DNA of 64,000 nucleotides from Dama dama (taxonomy: Eukaryota > Chordata > Mammalia > Artiodactyla > Cervidae), in NCBI RefSeq assembly GCF_033118175.1, contig NC_083703.1, forward strand, positions 82,055,001 to 82,119,000, written 5' to 3'. Shown piece by piece: positions 10,478 to 20,919 of the stretch (position 1 is its first letter; the number at the start of each line of letters is the position of its first letter). A program made the position numbers and the translations under genes. The notes under the pieces are model-generated. The model saw nothing but the letters and a program-made list of their open reading frames with translations, was not told where the DNA came from and ran no database searches.

Positions 10478-11917
10478 CTTGATATAATAGGAAAAATTAT
10501 TATGAGTATACTAGTCATTACCTAAAAATTACTAGGTACACTAAAGAGAGAATTTACCATCCATCCCCTATAAGCCAAGTATAAAATGGTGTGACCTGCA
10601 GAGAATAGCAGCTGTAGGTCCTCAGAATAGAAGGAAGACAAGAAAGGTCCATAATGAGTTTCAAATCTAGGTAGGATGCATTGGTGGTTCTGTGATGAAC
10701 ATATAATTCCACTGCCTGGAAACAACTTGACATGGCTCTTGGATTCTCCTTGAAGACACTTGATTTCTCAGGATGAGTGTCCTTTCCTTTACATAAGAAA
10801 TATCTGGCACTTGTGGATTAATAGTTTACTTCGACTGCTTTGTGCTTATAGAAAAGGATAATTGGGAGTTTGGTTCCTCCTAATTATCATTTTGTTTTGT
10901 CCTGTCTCTGTCACGTTTAGTCTTACCCAGTACTGGTCTTGCAAATGCCATTTTCATTAAAAGTATCTTAACGTCCTGTGAATCCTGTTAGGTACACTCT
11001 ATTAGTAAAAAAAGCCACCCTGACAAATCTCCTCAAGATAAGCCCTATTCTCCTGGAACCTGAGCTTCCTGTGAGACTGCTGTGGGAACAGGGCACTGTG
11101 ATTCTTAAAAGCCCTTTGTTTAATGGAAAGAATCTGAAAGGCTTGCTTTCAAGGTCTCTGTTTATTTTAGTTGCCTTCTTAAATCCTTCAGAGGTCTTAA
11201 TAAAGGGTTTGATAATTGCATTCTTAGCTTCATCTTTAGACCTGTTTTTGCTAGTGTCTTGGATTTTATCTTTCTCCAGAAGTCAGTCATTTCTTTCTTT
11301 TTTTTTTTCCTTCAGTTTTAGCATTGTTTTCCATCTAAGCAGACTGGAACTGAGAAATAATTTGCTGTTTTTTAACTCAGACATTTCTGTTTCTTTATAG
11401 CATTCTTCTCGAGCTTATCTCTGCCCTTTCACGTTCTGCTGTTGGCCGTGGGTAGAAGCAGGGGGCACCTTCAGGAATCTGCTTGGCGGGCCCTTTAGCT
11501 GGGCTGTCCAGGTTATTTTTTGCATTTTCCATTTTCTACATTAACACAGGCAAGACATTTTTTTTTTTTCTGTGACTAGCAAGGATCCCGTTTTCTCTAT
11601 CTTCCAATGTTAGTTTCTTCATTTTATTTGCATGTCTCATTCCCAGCTCTCACGGACGGTCAGCTGAGACATGCCTGGTGTCTGCTAACAGCCTCTTCAC
11701 GATGCCCCAAGCTCCCGCTCACTGCCCTGTCTCGAGGCCGTTTCCACAGGCACTCATCTGTTATGGCAGCGCCCCACTCCCACCTGCCACGTGTGTTACC
11801 ATACTACCTGAAGACTCAGAGGCTTCCAATAAGGACAGCATTTGTTTTGCTGGAGAACCCTCGCTTTGGGCCAGGCTCAGTGGGCATGGCTCATCTCTGA
11901 TGTGCTCAGCGTTTGCA
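10478..11917. other. Unannotated DNA
   Basis: No transposon recognised with confidence. The section from about 11640 is more GC-rich and leads into the 50-bp repeat. Open frames carry no identifiable domain. Confidence 0.4.
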
Positions 11918-11918
11918 G

Positions 11919-12068
11919 AGGGCTCGCTCACGCACATTCCACGGGTGCGTGATAAACTCTACTGACCGAGGGCTCGCTCACGCACATTCCAATGGTGCGT
12001 GATAAACTCTACGAACAGAGGGCTCGCTCACGCACATTCCAGTGGTGCGTGATAAGCTCTACTGAAAG
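11919..12068. repeat. Three-copy 50-bp tandem repeat with internal hairpins
   Basis: Three head-to-tail units of exactly 50 bp (11919-11968, 11969-12018, 12019-12068), each starting GGCTCGCTCACGCACATTCC within two bases. Each unit holds a perfect 8-bp inverted repeat, TCACGCAC and GTGCGTGA, separated by 9 bases (for example 11928-11935 and 11945-11952). The stems are unchanged in all three units, while differences fall mainly in the loops and in the last bases of the units. Confidence 0.95.
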
Positions 12069-12147
12069 GTGCACAGGGCACCTCTCTATGTGTCCCGAAT
12101 TCCTCACTGTGTCGTGATGACAGGTTTGTGAGGGCAGGCCCTCCAAG

Positions 12148-12320
12148 ACGGGGGGAGGAGGGAGAAAGTGAGAGAAAAGAAAGAGAGACAAAGAGACAAA
12201 GGGAGAGAGGACGACAGAAACAGGCAGAGAGAGACGAGGGGAAGAAGAGGGGATGCGGAAGGGGAGAGAAAGAGGGAAGATAGACAGAGACGCAGAAACA
12301 GAGGCTCACAGAGAGGCTGT
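12148..12320 (+). repeat. Polypurine low-complexity tract
   Basis: About 170 bp almost entirely A and G on the + strand, with GAGAGA, AAAGAG and GGGGAG motifs and occasional C. Open frames on both strands through this tract are composition artefacts (Glu/Lys/Arg-rich or Ser/Leu/Pro-rich). Confidence 0.9.
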
Positions 12321-12828
12321 GTCCACAGGAGTCACACGGCATCGTTTCTGTCAGAGTCTGTTGGGCAGAGCAGGAACAAGCCCCTGAGAAATTCAAGGGA
12401 AAGGAACTTATACTGTGACTCTCATGTGGAAGAGAGTTAGTTATGCTATAGGAAGAACATGTGGAATGAAATACACACACTTGCACATGCATGCACACAT
12501 ATATGCAGAGCGCAGAGCCGTCTTTAGAAAATCCAGGCTGCCATAAAATAATCATGTGGATGCAGCTGGTATATAGGAAATACTGTGTATTTACAGATTA
12601 AGCACAATTATTTTTAAAATCAGATAGAGGTGAGTTTAATTCCTGTGCCAGATGCCTACAACCTGTGGGGCAGTGACAAGATGAAACGATGCTTGTGTTT
12701 CAGTTTCTTTAATTCAAACAGGTGTTCTTCTGGTGTAGTTAGCATGTCTTCTGGTATTTCCTTTCCCTTATGTCCTCTCTATCATTTGGGTAACTGTGTC
12801 TTTGCATTAGGGTAGCTGCTCCTGACTA
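12321..12828. other. Unannotated DNA with short CA/AT tract
   Basis: It contains a short alternating stretch near 12473-12506 (ACACACAC, CATATATGC). No gene or named repeat recognised. Confidence 0.4.
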
Positions 12829-13278
12829 TGGGCTTCCCTGAGAGCTCAGTTGGTAAAGAATCCACCTGCAATGCAGGAGACCCCAGTTTGATTCCTGCGT
12901 CTGGAAGATCTGCTGGAGAAGGGATAGGCTACCCATTCTAGTATTCTTGGGCTTCCCTTGTGGCTCAGCTTCCCTGATAGCTCGGTTGGTAAAGAATCCG
13001 CCTGCAGTGCAAGAGACCCCGGTTTCATTTCTGGGTTGGGAAGATCTGCTGGAGAAGGAATAGGCTACCCACTCCAGTATTCTTGGGCTTCCCTTGTGGC
13101 TCAGCTGGTAAAGAATCTGCCCCCAATGCAGGAGTCCTGGGTTCGATCCCTGGGTTGCGAAGATCCCCTGGAGAAGGGAAAGTCTACCCACTCCAGTATT
13201 TTTGCCTGGAGAATTCCAAGAACTGTATAGTCCATAGGGTCATGAGTCAGACACAGCTGAGTGACTTTCATTTTCACT
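12829..13278 (+). mobile_element. Bov-A2-type SINE with three tandem units
   Basis: Three Bov-A-type units in tandem, starting at 12831, 12949 and 13085. Each begins GGGCTTCCCT and ends CCAGTATTCTT or similar. The second unit carries a doubled head (CTTGTGGCTCAG followed by CTTCCCTGATAGCTCGG). The third continues into a full Bov-A body and a CATTTTCACTCC tail. The usual element has two units, so this is an expanded form. Confidence 0.9.
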
Positions 13279-13614
13279 CCTTAATATGACAACAGGTCTT
13301 GGGAAGGCTGTTAACAAGTCCACCTGTGCCAAGGAGGGCAGGGAGTTCAGGCTAAGCCACTAATGCTCATACTCTGGGGATCTGAGAATTAAGCACCGAA
13401 ACAGACAAGAAAAGTGAGTTGAACTGAGTCATTTTAGGGGCAAGAAAGATGCAGAAAAGACTGTTGATGAATTCTTGACTGATGAACTAACCTCCCAAAG
13501 CTGACTCAGCTTTACCTTCAGTTCTGTGAGTTAATATGTAATATTTCCACAAGTGTCTTTTTAGGCTGAAATTAGGTAGTTTCGGTTTTAATTACTAACT
13601 CATGAGATGAAAGA
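13279..13614. other. Unannotated DNA
   Basis: No repeat or gene recognised. Confidence 0.4.
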
Positions 13615-13740
13615 ATATAATCAATCCTACCTCATGGTATAGTTTTAAGCATTAAATAAATTAATCTGTGTGTGTGAAGTCCCTGGCGCATTGTAAGGTG
13701 TTAAAAAAAAGCTTATTATTAATCACAGTATTATCAAAAA
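13615..13740 (-). mobile_element. MIR SINE fragment
   Basis: CCTACCTCATGGTATAG, then GCATTAAATAAATTAATC, CCCTGGCGCATTGTAAG and a TTATTATTAATC tail match the 3' half of MIR, much diverged. MIR is an ancient mammalian SINE. Orientation is judged only from the order of these motifs. Confidence 0.6.
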
Positions 13741-14580
13741 GAGCGTGACATCTGCTGTGCACCCTTCCTCCTTCACTGCTTATCAGCTGAGTCAGCTGCG
13801 GTTGATGGTGGGGAAGCCAGCAGGCCTAGTAGTGATCCCCCAGCCGCCGTGGGCTCGGTCTTGTCTCTGTGTGGTCTTTATTCAGGGCCGTTGTTGAGAA
13901 GGGCGTGGTGGGTCTGCAGGCCCCGTGGGCTCGGCTCCCTGCACACAAGCCTTCCATCCCGCCTGTCACTCCATCCAGCTGCTGCTCTCTCTGTATGGCT
14001 TTTCTTTTTTTTCTGTAGGAAGATGCTCTATATTTGAGGGTAGCCGTGGTTACCATTGTGAAGCAGGTGTGTCTCGCCCTCTCCAGCGTTTACCACAAAG
14101 TAAGCAGTTAGCCTTCTCCTTCTCAGGGAAATGCCGCATCCTGCTGAGTCCAGGGGAGAAAGACGCCGTGTCCTTGGGCCTTCTCGTGGCATCCTCTGTA
14201 TGTGCTCACCCCTGACACAGTGCAGGTGGTTTCTGACAAACCAGGCATCATTTTACCCATTACAAGTTTCTAGGGATATGTTTTATATAACACTGGATAG
14301 AATGGCCTCCAAGCATTGTGTATGATAATTCAAATGACCTTGAGGCATTTTTTTATTTTGTATTTTTAATTACGAAATTAGGCAGAATGCTATCATTACC
14401 AAAGGATATTGGCAAGGGATCAATAATAAGAGAGCAAACAAAAGTTCTATGAAAAGAGGCAGAACTTCAAACTAATTCCAGGTTAAGAGGACACAATGTA
14501 TCATATTTAAACGTAGTGTTTTAGTGTAGATGTGAGATATTATCCAGATTATTTAACCTCACGCTTAAGTTTGCACACAG
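13741..14580. other. Unannotated DNA
   Basis: No recognised repeat. The portion 13795-13960 is moderately GC-rich. Short frames at 13826-14215 have no recognisable domain. Confidence 0.4.
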
Positions 14581-14711
14581 GTTGAGTGTGTGCTGAGTCA
14601 TGTCCGACTCTTTGTGACCCCATGGGCTGTATGTAGCTCTCCAGGCTCCTCTGTCCATGGACTTCTCCAGGGAAGAATACTGGAGAGGGTCGCCAGTTCC
14701 TGCTCCAGGTT
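14581..14711 (-). mobile_element. Bov-A SINE fragment, antisense
   Basis: GTGTGTGCTGAGTCATGTCC, then GTGACCCCATGGGCTG, TCTCCAGGGAAGAATACTGG and a break at GCTCCAGG. This is the tail half only; the tRNA-derived head is missing. Confidence 0.88.
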
Positions 14712-14820
14712 ATAGGAGGATAGTTATAATATCTGCCTCACAGGAGTCATTGAAATCATGGGTACAAACTGATTAGCACATGGCTTAAGCAGAGGAGACA
14801 TTCGTTAAATCTTATTTTAA
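14712..14820 (-). mobile_element. MIR SINE fragment
   Basis: ATAGTTATAATATCTGCCTC, then ACAGGAGTCATTGAAATC and TTAGCACATGGCTTAAGC resemble diverged MIR. The assignment rests on motif order only. Confidence 0.5.
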
Positions 14821-15044
14821 AACATCTCATAAATATCTATGCACACAACTATGAGAAAAATTGCTACAATATCTGGTGCAGAGCACAAACTCAGAGATAT
14901 TTGCTCAAGGAATAAACAAATGATTGACCTATAATCTCTAGAAAATAAACCTCAATTCTATAAAGAACCAGGAACTCAATTCTGACTTGAACTCATGTGC
15001 AACTCCCTGATAAATTAATAGAGATGGGGAGCTGTCCTCAGAGT

Positions 15045-15215
15045 ATACTGTAGCAAGTGGGATGTACTGAGCACAGTAAACGTGTGATAAACATAGTGTG
15101 ATAAACAGTACGATAGATACACTAAATGAGTAGTAGAGTGAGTGTGATAGCAAAGTGTAATAAATGTAACACGCTTAGTGGTAGAACAAGTATAGGGTGA
15201 CAAGTATAGTGACAG
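15045..15215. repeat. Degenerate short-period tandem tract
   Basis: A run of imperfect AGTGTGATAAAC-like words: GTGTGATAAACATA, GTGTGATAAACAGT, GAGTGTGATAGC, AAGTGTAATAAATG, then GGTGACAAGTATAG and AGTGACAGACC. It looks like an eroded minisatellite with period of about 12-20 bp. Confidence 0.6.
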
Positions 15216-16340
15216 ACCGCATCACGGACTCAGACTCATTCCACCCCGTCTCCCTCTTCAGGGGTCTTAGCCTAGACTGTTCCTTGAGACTAGAATACTT
15301 ACTCATGAACCTTTCACTGGGTTTGTCCCTTTTTACTCTTTTCACAGAAATGTCCCTTATGTGGCGTTTTCCTTTCTCCCTTCCCCAACAACCCCTGGCA
15401 TTCTTTATGTGTTACCTCTTTTACCTTGAAGGTTTCTTTTTTTTCTTTTTTCTTTTGTCTCTTTCCTCCTCTAGAATGAAATCTTCGCTTGATCAGCTCA
15501 GCTCTGTCTTCCTTTCATATCTGCCAAAACTATTTGAGTGAGTGACTAACTAGTAGAGGGCCCATGAATACTTGGTGAATGTATCAGTCATCGAATTTGA
15601 ATCAAGGAACTTTTTGTATTTATACCAGAGCAGGGGCACTTGGGAGAAAACTTAAAGATTAAGTTAAACTACAGATTAGCTGTCAGTTCTTTCTATTTTA
15701 TAAGGCTCAAGTCTTGTGTGAATTTATTTTGAACATTTTTCATCATTTTTCAAATATCTTCCCAGAATAGATCCTAGTATACACCAGACTTCTCAGTTAT
15801 CATAATTTTGGAATCAAGTTTATTTTCCTCCCAAATGTCAACTTCACTAGTGACGTATGGCATTTGGGAGAACAGCTGGAGAAAAACGAAGCTTAAAGTC
15901 TCCATTCCAGATGTCAAACAGCTGTCTCTTCATTTACAGGAATCTAAACGGCAAGTGTGTAATGAAAGTTTTAGGGAAGACTCTCAGACATGGGGAAACA
16001 GAATACCAAAGTGACAAAACAGGTGTTGGACTAATTGTGGGGGAAAAAAAAAAGAAGGTAACACCACATTACTAAGTAGATCCTCTGCAATCTGTTGAGT
16101 AGCTAATCCCAGAAAAGGAAAAAATAAAAGCAGGCAATCTGCAAGCGTCACAGTATCTGCAACTGAAGTTTGTGTCTAATTTATGTTGCTTCTATAACTA
16201 CAAGTGTAGCAAAAGTTTAAGGTACTTTTTAAGTGTTCAAATGCCCCATCACTTTAGCAGCTGCAGTTAGAGGTGTGTCTGCAGCCTCAGACCAGGAGAG
16301 CAGCAGAGATGCTTCTCTTCTCTCACTTCTCGTCCTTCCT
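15216..16340. other. Unannotated DNA
   Basis: No gene or clear repeat. There is a T-rich stretch at 15430-15470. The part at 15280-15420 has a faint L2-like flavour that I cannot confirm. Confidence 0.4.
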
Positions 16341-16437
16341 GCCTTGGCTTCTTTCTTTCTTTTTTCTCTTCCTTCTTTCCTTCCTTCCCTCCTCTTCCTG
16401 TCCCTTGTCTTTTCTTCTCTTCCCTTCTCTTCTCATT
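16341..16437. repeat. Polypyrimidine tract (TTCC/CTTT)
   Basis: Nearly pure C/T on the + strand: TTCTTTCTTTCTTTTTTCTC, then CCTTCTTTCCTTCCTTCCC and CTTCTCTTCCC. It is a low-complexity simple repeat. Confidence 0.9.
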
Positions 16438-17015
16438 AGGATGACTGAATTTTTTGTTTAGGATGTTCAGTTACCGCTGCCTCTTCCTTGTAATCACCAT
16501 CTTAGCACACCCGACAAAGTTGCCAGATGTCAGAAAAACCACACTGAAGACAGAGGGGGGAGTGTTGTCATCAGATCAGCAGCAATTACTAATAACTTTT
16601 GTATTAGACTGAGTATAGATTACCACCCTCCTGCTATCTCCCATAAGAACAGCATTATTCAGATGATGAGCAAGGCTTTCATCAGCAGTTTTGGAGGAGG
16701 AAGAAACCAAGAATATGCTGATGGGATTGAAAGTGACAAAGGGTTTTCCTCTCGGTGTTCTTCCCCTGTGTTGACCTCTTTAGAACTGGAGTCAGCAAAG
16801 TAAGTGAAAACCCACTGGACTGTGAAGAAAGGTCTAGATTTCTTTCTGTTTTGTGACCTCGGACAAGGGACAAGTTCTTGGGTCTCAGTTTTCTGATTTG
16901 TAAACTGGAGGAAGTTTGGGCTCCTGGTATACAAGAATGTTCTCCTTTGTAAATAGATTTTTTTTCTAGTTCTTTGATAGACAAATTTAACAGTAATATT
17001 GATAAATATACCTTA
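16438..17015. other. Unannotated DNA
   Basis: No named repeat and no credible exon. Confidence 0.4.
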
Positions 17016-17175
17016 TGTGCTAGGCACAATTCTAAGTGTTAATTTAATAACATACATCACCTCTTTTAATCCTCCCAACAAAACTGGTTAGTCATATTCT
17101 AATATTGCCTTTGTTTCTAGCTGGAAAAATGTGAGGCACAGAAAAGTTAAGTGACTGGCTTGAAGTTATGTTCTG
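17016..17175 (+). mobile_element. MIR SINE, sense
   Basis: TGTGCTAGGCACAATTCTAA, then CTCTTTTAATCCTCCCAAC and GTGAGGCACAGAAAAGTTAA follow the MIR consensus in order through its core domain. Confidence 0.8.
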
Positions 17176-17189
17176 GCGTGAACATGAAG

Positions 17190-17490
17190 GAGAAGGCCAC
17201 TGTCGAGCTGCGTGTGTTCACTGCCTGATCTGAAGAGCCACTAAGCAAAGTGGAGATGTGACTTTGATTGTTTATAAGGAAACTGGAAAATGCAGAACAA
17301 ATGAGATACCGGGTGGTTACCAATTCCTCTGCCACGAATGTGAAGGTCTTTCATAAGATTCCTGGTATGCAGTCACCACTCAGAAAATAGCCGCTGTTAT
17401 TGTCATCGGCCTAATCACAATCAAAGCACTAGCAGAACTTCATCACCTATCTTGGGGCACTTCTAAACCGGTGCTCTAGTTTGGATTGCA
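17190..17490. repeat. Local duplication, copy A
   Basis: This segment matches interrupted sequence at 17.9-19.04 kb. Shared blocks include GTTCACTGCCTGATCTG (copy B GTTCACTGTCTAATCTG), GGTTACCAATTCCTCTG (identical in both), AATGTGAAGGTCTTTCA (copy B AATGTGAAGCTCTTTCA) and CAAAGCACTAGCAGA (copy B CAAAGCACTGACAGA). The reverse-strand translations also match (EELVTT and SSFLI in both). Part of the unit resembles MIR. Confidence 0.8.
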
Positions 17491-17589
17491 GCGTTTGAAC
17501 CATGGCGAATCAGAAACACACTATACTCTTCTCGCTTTTCAAGGAGCTGAGTGTCTGTCATCTCAGATTTGATTACCATTCCTGAGCTT

Positions 17590-17715
17590 CTTCACTTAGT
17601 AGCTGTACTTTAGCTGACTAGCTAGGCAACTAGCTGTACCTCACTTTCTTTATATAAAATAGTGATATTGCACAGCTTTCTCAGCACAGTTTGGAGGAAT
17701 TTAATGAGATGATAC
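17590..17715 (-). mobile_element. MIR-like fragment
   Basis: GAGCTTCTTCACTTAGTAGC, then CTAGGCAACTAGCTGTACC, ATATAAAATAGTGATATTG and GGAGGAATTTAATGAGATG follow the minus-strand MIR pattern. It is highly diverged. Confidence 0.5.
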
Positions 17716-18003
17716 TGTCAGAACAGGCTGGGTTATGTTCAGTAACAACTTTCAAACCTCAGTGGCTTACAGAGACTACGAAGATTTATTTTTCCCACTA
17801 TGCCTCATGCCCACTTCAGTCTATAGGGCTTCTGCTCCACATGGGAGTTAATGGATTCAAGCTAATGGAGGATCTGACAGCTGAGGAGTCATCTGCCCTA
17901 TAGAGGAGGAGGAGACAGCTGTAGAGTTGCATATGTTCACTGTCTAATCTGCATGCAGTCCACGCCCCAGCCATTCTTCAAAGTGGTCACATGATTTTGC
18001 CTA

Positions 18004-18345
18004 TTTATTTATTATTTATTTTAAAGGGAGCATTCTTTTCTAAATTTTTAAAAATTTTAGTTTTAATTGGAGGCCAGTTACGTTACGGTATTGTGATGGT
18101 CTCCGCCACACATCAGTGTGAGTCAGCCGTAGGTATGCACACGTCCCCTGCCTCTTAAACCCCTTCCCACCTCCCTCCACATTCCCCCCTGGCGGTCACA
18201 GTGCACCGGCTCTGGTCCCCTGTGTCTGCATATTCCCCTGGCTGTCTGCATATGGCGATGTGTCTGTTTCAGGGCTACTGTCTCAAACCGTCCCACCATC
18301 TCTCCCCCACTGTGTCCAAAGTCTGTTCTGTGTGTCTGCATCTCC
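18004..18345 (-). mobile_element. Ruminant L1 3' end, antisense
   Basis: An AT-rich tail in antisense (TATTTATTATTTATTTTAAA) is followed by TTTTAATTGGAGGCCAGTTA, CACATCAGTGTGAGTCAGCC, a polypyrimidine block and CCACTGTGTCCAAAGTCTG. This is the common 3' terminal region of artiodactyl L1, 5'-truncated here. Confidence 0.75.
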
Positions 18346-18371
18346 AGTAAAGGCAGCAATGTTTCTTTTTA

Positions 18372-18608
18372 GTTTTCTTTGTTTATGGCTGAGCTGACTC
18401 TTCACTGCTGCGTGTCGGCTTGTCTCTGGCTGTGAGTGGGGGCTACTCTCTAGTTGAGGAGCACGGGTTTTGGGGTGCGAGGGCTTCGGTAGTTGTGGAG
18501 CACAGGTTCTGTGGCTGCACGGCACGTGGGATCTCCATGGACCAGGGATCGAACGCATGTTTCCTGCGCTGGCAGGCGGGTTTTTAACCACTGGACCACC
18601 AGGGAATT
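18372..18608 (-). mobile_element. CHR (tRNA-Glu-derived) SINE, antisense
   Basis: Antisense CHR family SINE of cetartiodactyls: TGGCTGAGCTGACTC, GTGAGTGGGGGCTACTC, CACGTGGGATCTCCATGG, CCAGGGATCGAACGCATG (B box in antisense) and TAACCACTGGACCACCAGGG at the tRNA-derived head. Confidence 0.88.
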
Positions 18609-18756
18609 CTGAGTTTGCCTAGTTATAAGGAAGCTGGAAAATGTAGACCAAATGAGATGCTGTGTGGTTACCAATTCCTCTGTCACAAATGTGAAGCTCT
18701 TTCACAAGATTCCTGATATGTGGTTACCACTCAATAAATAGCTGCTGCTACTGTTG

Positions 18757-18957
18757 ATCAGGTGGATCAAGTGGTGACGAATCCACCTGCCAATGCAGGA
18801 CACACAGGTCCCGTCCCTACGTCAGGAAGATCCCTTGGAGGAGGACATGGCAACCCACTCCAGTATTCTTGCCTGAAAAGTCCCATGGACAGAGGATCCT
18901 GTGGGCTACAGTCCATGGGGTCAAAAGAGCTGGACACGACTGAGCAGGCACGCAGGC
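18757..18957 (+). mobile_element. Bov-tA SINE, diverged
   Basis: Sense Bov-tA with an eroded head (CAAGTGGTGACGAATCCACC), then CAGGAAGATCCCTTGGAGG, GGCAACCCACTCCAGTATTC, CAGTCCATGGGGTCAAAAG and the GACACGACTGAGCAG tail. It is inserted into duplication copy B. Confidence 0.9.
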
Positions 18958-19040
18958 TTGATTACTCCTATCAGCCTAATTGTAACCAAAGCACTGACAG
19001 ACTTTTACCACTTTGAAACGGGTGCTGTAATTTGGAATAC

Positions 19041-20089
19041 TCATGTAACTTTTTAAGTTACACTGAAATGTATGGAGATTAATGGAAACAATAGAGGATG
19101 AGTTTTTTGAACTCTACAGATGAAGTATTTGTTCTTCCTAGATCATAGGACAATTTGGAATAACCATTTAATTGTTCAGCTCTTTTCAACAGTTAATTAA
19201 CTCTTACTTATGCCCCCCACTCTGGGTAGTTTCCATCTATATTACTGTCACCTGTTTATAAACAATAAAAAGTTGGGTGTCGTCAAAAGAACAACTTACC
19301 TTCTCCTTGACTGATAGAATATAAATCATCTACATCCTCTTATGCCCCATCACCATATTTAAAGGGTATTGCCCTTTATTATGACAGATTTTATGATGTT
19401 TTGTGATGGCCAGCGATGGGGAGAAAAAGGTTTAATGCACTGACATCTAATTTTATTATCTCTGGTACTGATTCATTTTTTAGAAGCATGTCTTGACTTT
19501 GTGCCAGTTTAAGCATGAAGCTTTAAAATCTGGATGATGACAGGGTTGGGAATTAAACCTTTAAATCAGAATGGGGTTGGAAAGACAAATCGCTAAGAGA
19601 TTTCAGTCATTTAGTGTCCCTCCTAGCATGTTAATAAGAGGTGCTCACAAAATCAGAAGCATATCACTGCCTGTTCTCTGCAAGATGTATGGGTGTTAGA
19701 TGCCGTTTCAGAGCCAGATGATGAGTCCTTAACATTGGCTCAGCTTAGGGGAAGGGAACAAAGGTAGACTGAGTGCTTACTATATCCAAAACATCATGCT
19801 GGATTTTACTTTTCTTATGTTTTATCACTCTGTCTTTAAGAATACTGCAAGGAGGTTACAACTGTCCACATGTTAAAAATAAAAAGTGGAAGAAAAATGA
19901 GGAAAATTTAAACCTGCTTCAGAAGTTGGCTCTCTTTCCGAAATACCTGCTGGCTTGTGCTTTGCATCTCCTGTTCTTTTTTGATGGAAAGGTCGTTGCC
20001 CAGGTTTTGCATGACTGGCATCACTGTGTCATTTGCTTAATACACATTCCTTGGCCTTGGAGAGCGATCTTTCCTGTAGAAAGCTGAAG
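19041..20089. other. Unannotated AT-rich DNA
   Basis: No gene or named repeat recognised. Confidence 0.4.
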
Positions 20090-20290
20090 CTGCCTCTCTG
20101 CCCCCACCAACTGCTCTCTATTGCGTCGTTCTGGGTTTGTGCACGTTTCATACTAAGAAAGTATTTTGTTGTTTATGTGCTTATTGCTTATTATGCTTTC
20201 ATCTTTAAAGTACAAGCTTATGAGGGCAGGGATCTTAAATATCTTATTCACTTCTTTATTTCCAGAGCTTAGATGGCTCTCTGGCAAAGA
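20090..20290 (+). mobile_element. L2 3' end
   Basis: CTTTAAAGTACAAGCTTATG, then GAGGGCAGGGATCTTAAATA and TTTATTTCCAGAGCTTAG fit the ancient L2 3' terminal pattern (TGTAAGCTCCATGAGGGCAG type), diverged. The upstream boundary is approximate. Confidence 0.6.
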
Positions 20291-20315
20291 ATAATTGCTT
20301 AGTACTATTTCAGTT

Positions 20316-20539
20316 TAGGACTTCCCAACCATGATGGCTCAGATGGTAAAGAATGCGCCTGCAATGAGGGAGAACTGGGTTTGTTCTCTGGGTTGGGAAG
20401 ATACCTGAAGGAGGGAACAGCTGTCCACTCCAGTATTCTTGCCTGGAGAATTCCATGGACAGAGGAGCCTGGCCGGCGACATACAGTCCAAGGGGTCGAA
20501 GAGTTGGACATGGCTGAGTGACTTTCAGTTTTACTTTCA
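20316..20539 (+). mobile_element. Bov-tA SINE, first of a tandem pair
   Basis: ACTTCCCAACCATGATGGCT head, TGGGTTGGGAAGATACCTG, GTCCACTCCAGTATTCTTGC and the GAGTGACTTTCAGTTTTAC tail. It abuts the next SINE. Confidence 0.9.
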
Positions 20540-20754
20540 GGTGGTACTAATAGTAAAGAACCCGCCTGCCAGTGCAGGAGACATAAGAGACGCAGGTTGA
20601 TCCCTGGGTCGGGAAGATCCCTGGAGGAGGGCATGGCAACCCACTCCAGTATTCTTGTCTGGAGAATCCCATGGACAGAGGAGCCTGGTGGGCTATACAG
20701 TCCATAGGGTTGCATATAGCCAGACACAACTGAAGCGACATAGCACGCATGCAT
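20540..20754 (+). mobile_element. Bov-tA SINE, second of a tandem pair
   Basis: GGTGGTACTAATAGTAAAG head, GGTTGATCCCTGGGTCGGG, GGCAACCCACTCCAGTATTC and an ACTGAAGCGACATAGCACGC tail. ATTTCAGTTTA before the first SINE (about 20307) and ATTTCAAGTTA after the second (about 20757) may be a decayed target-site duplication enclosing the pair. Confidence 0.9.
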
Positions 20755-20919
20755 TCATTTCAAGTTAATCAAGTATTTTAAGCTTGAAATACTGTAGCTT
20801 CAAAAAATAAATCTTTTACTTAAGATCACACATTATACAAACGGCAGATTCAGGTGCAGAACTCAGGCAGTAGCTACAGTCGGTAATGACAGAGTAAGTT
20901 ACTTTTGAACCACTCACTG

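Larger units (their letters stand above)
17996..18621. repeat. Short direct repeat flanking the L1/CHR block
   Basis: TTTGCCTA occurs at 17996-18003 and 18614-18621, immediately outside the L1/CHR block. It is consistent with one target-site duplication enclosing both elements. Confidence 0.6.
17915..19040. repeat. Local duplication, copy B, split by two insertions
   Basis: Second copy of the 17.19-17.49 kb segment. Its parts are 17915-18003, 18613-18756 and about 18958-19040. They are separated by an antisense L1/CHR block and by a Bov-tA SINE. Copy A lacks both insertions, so the duplication is older than they are. Confidence 0.78.

Noticed and set aside
12473..12506. CACACAC/CATATATG run as a possible microsatellite.
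   Set aside because: Too short and interrupted to list as a separate repeat.
12028..12555. A 175-residue reverse-strand frame rich in Ser, Leu and Pro.
   Set aside because: It is a translation of the complement of the polypurine tract plus the 50-bp repeats, with no domain.
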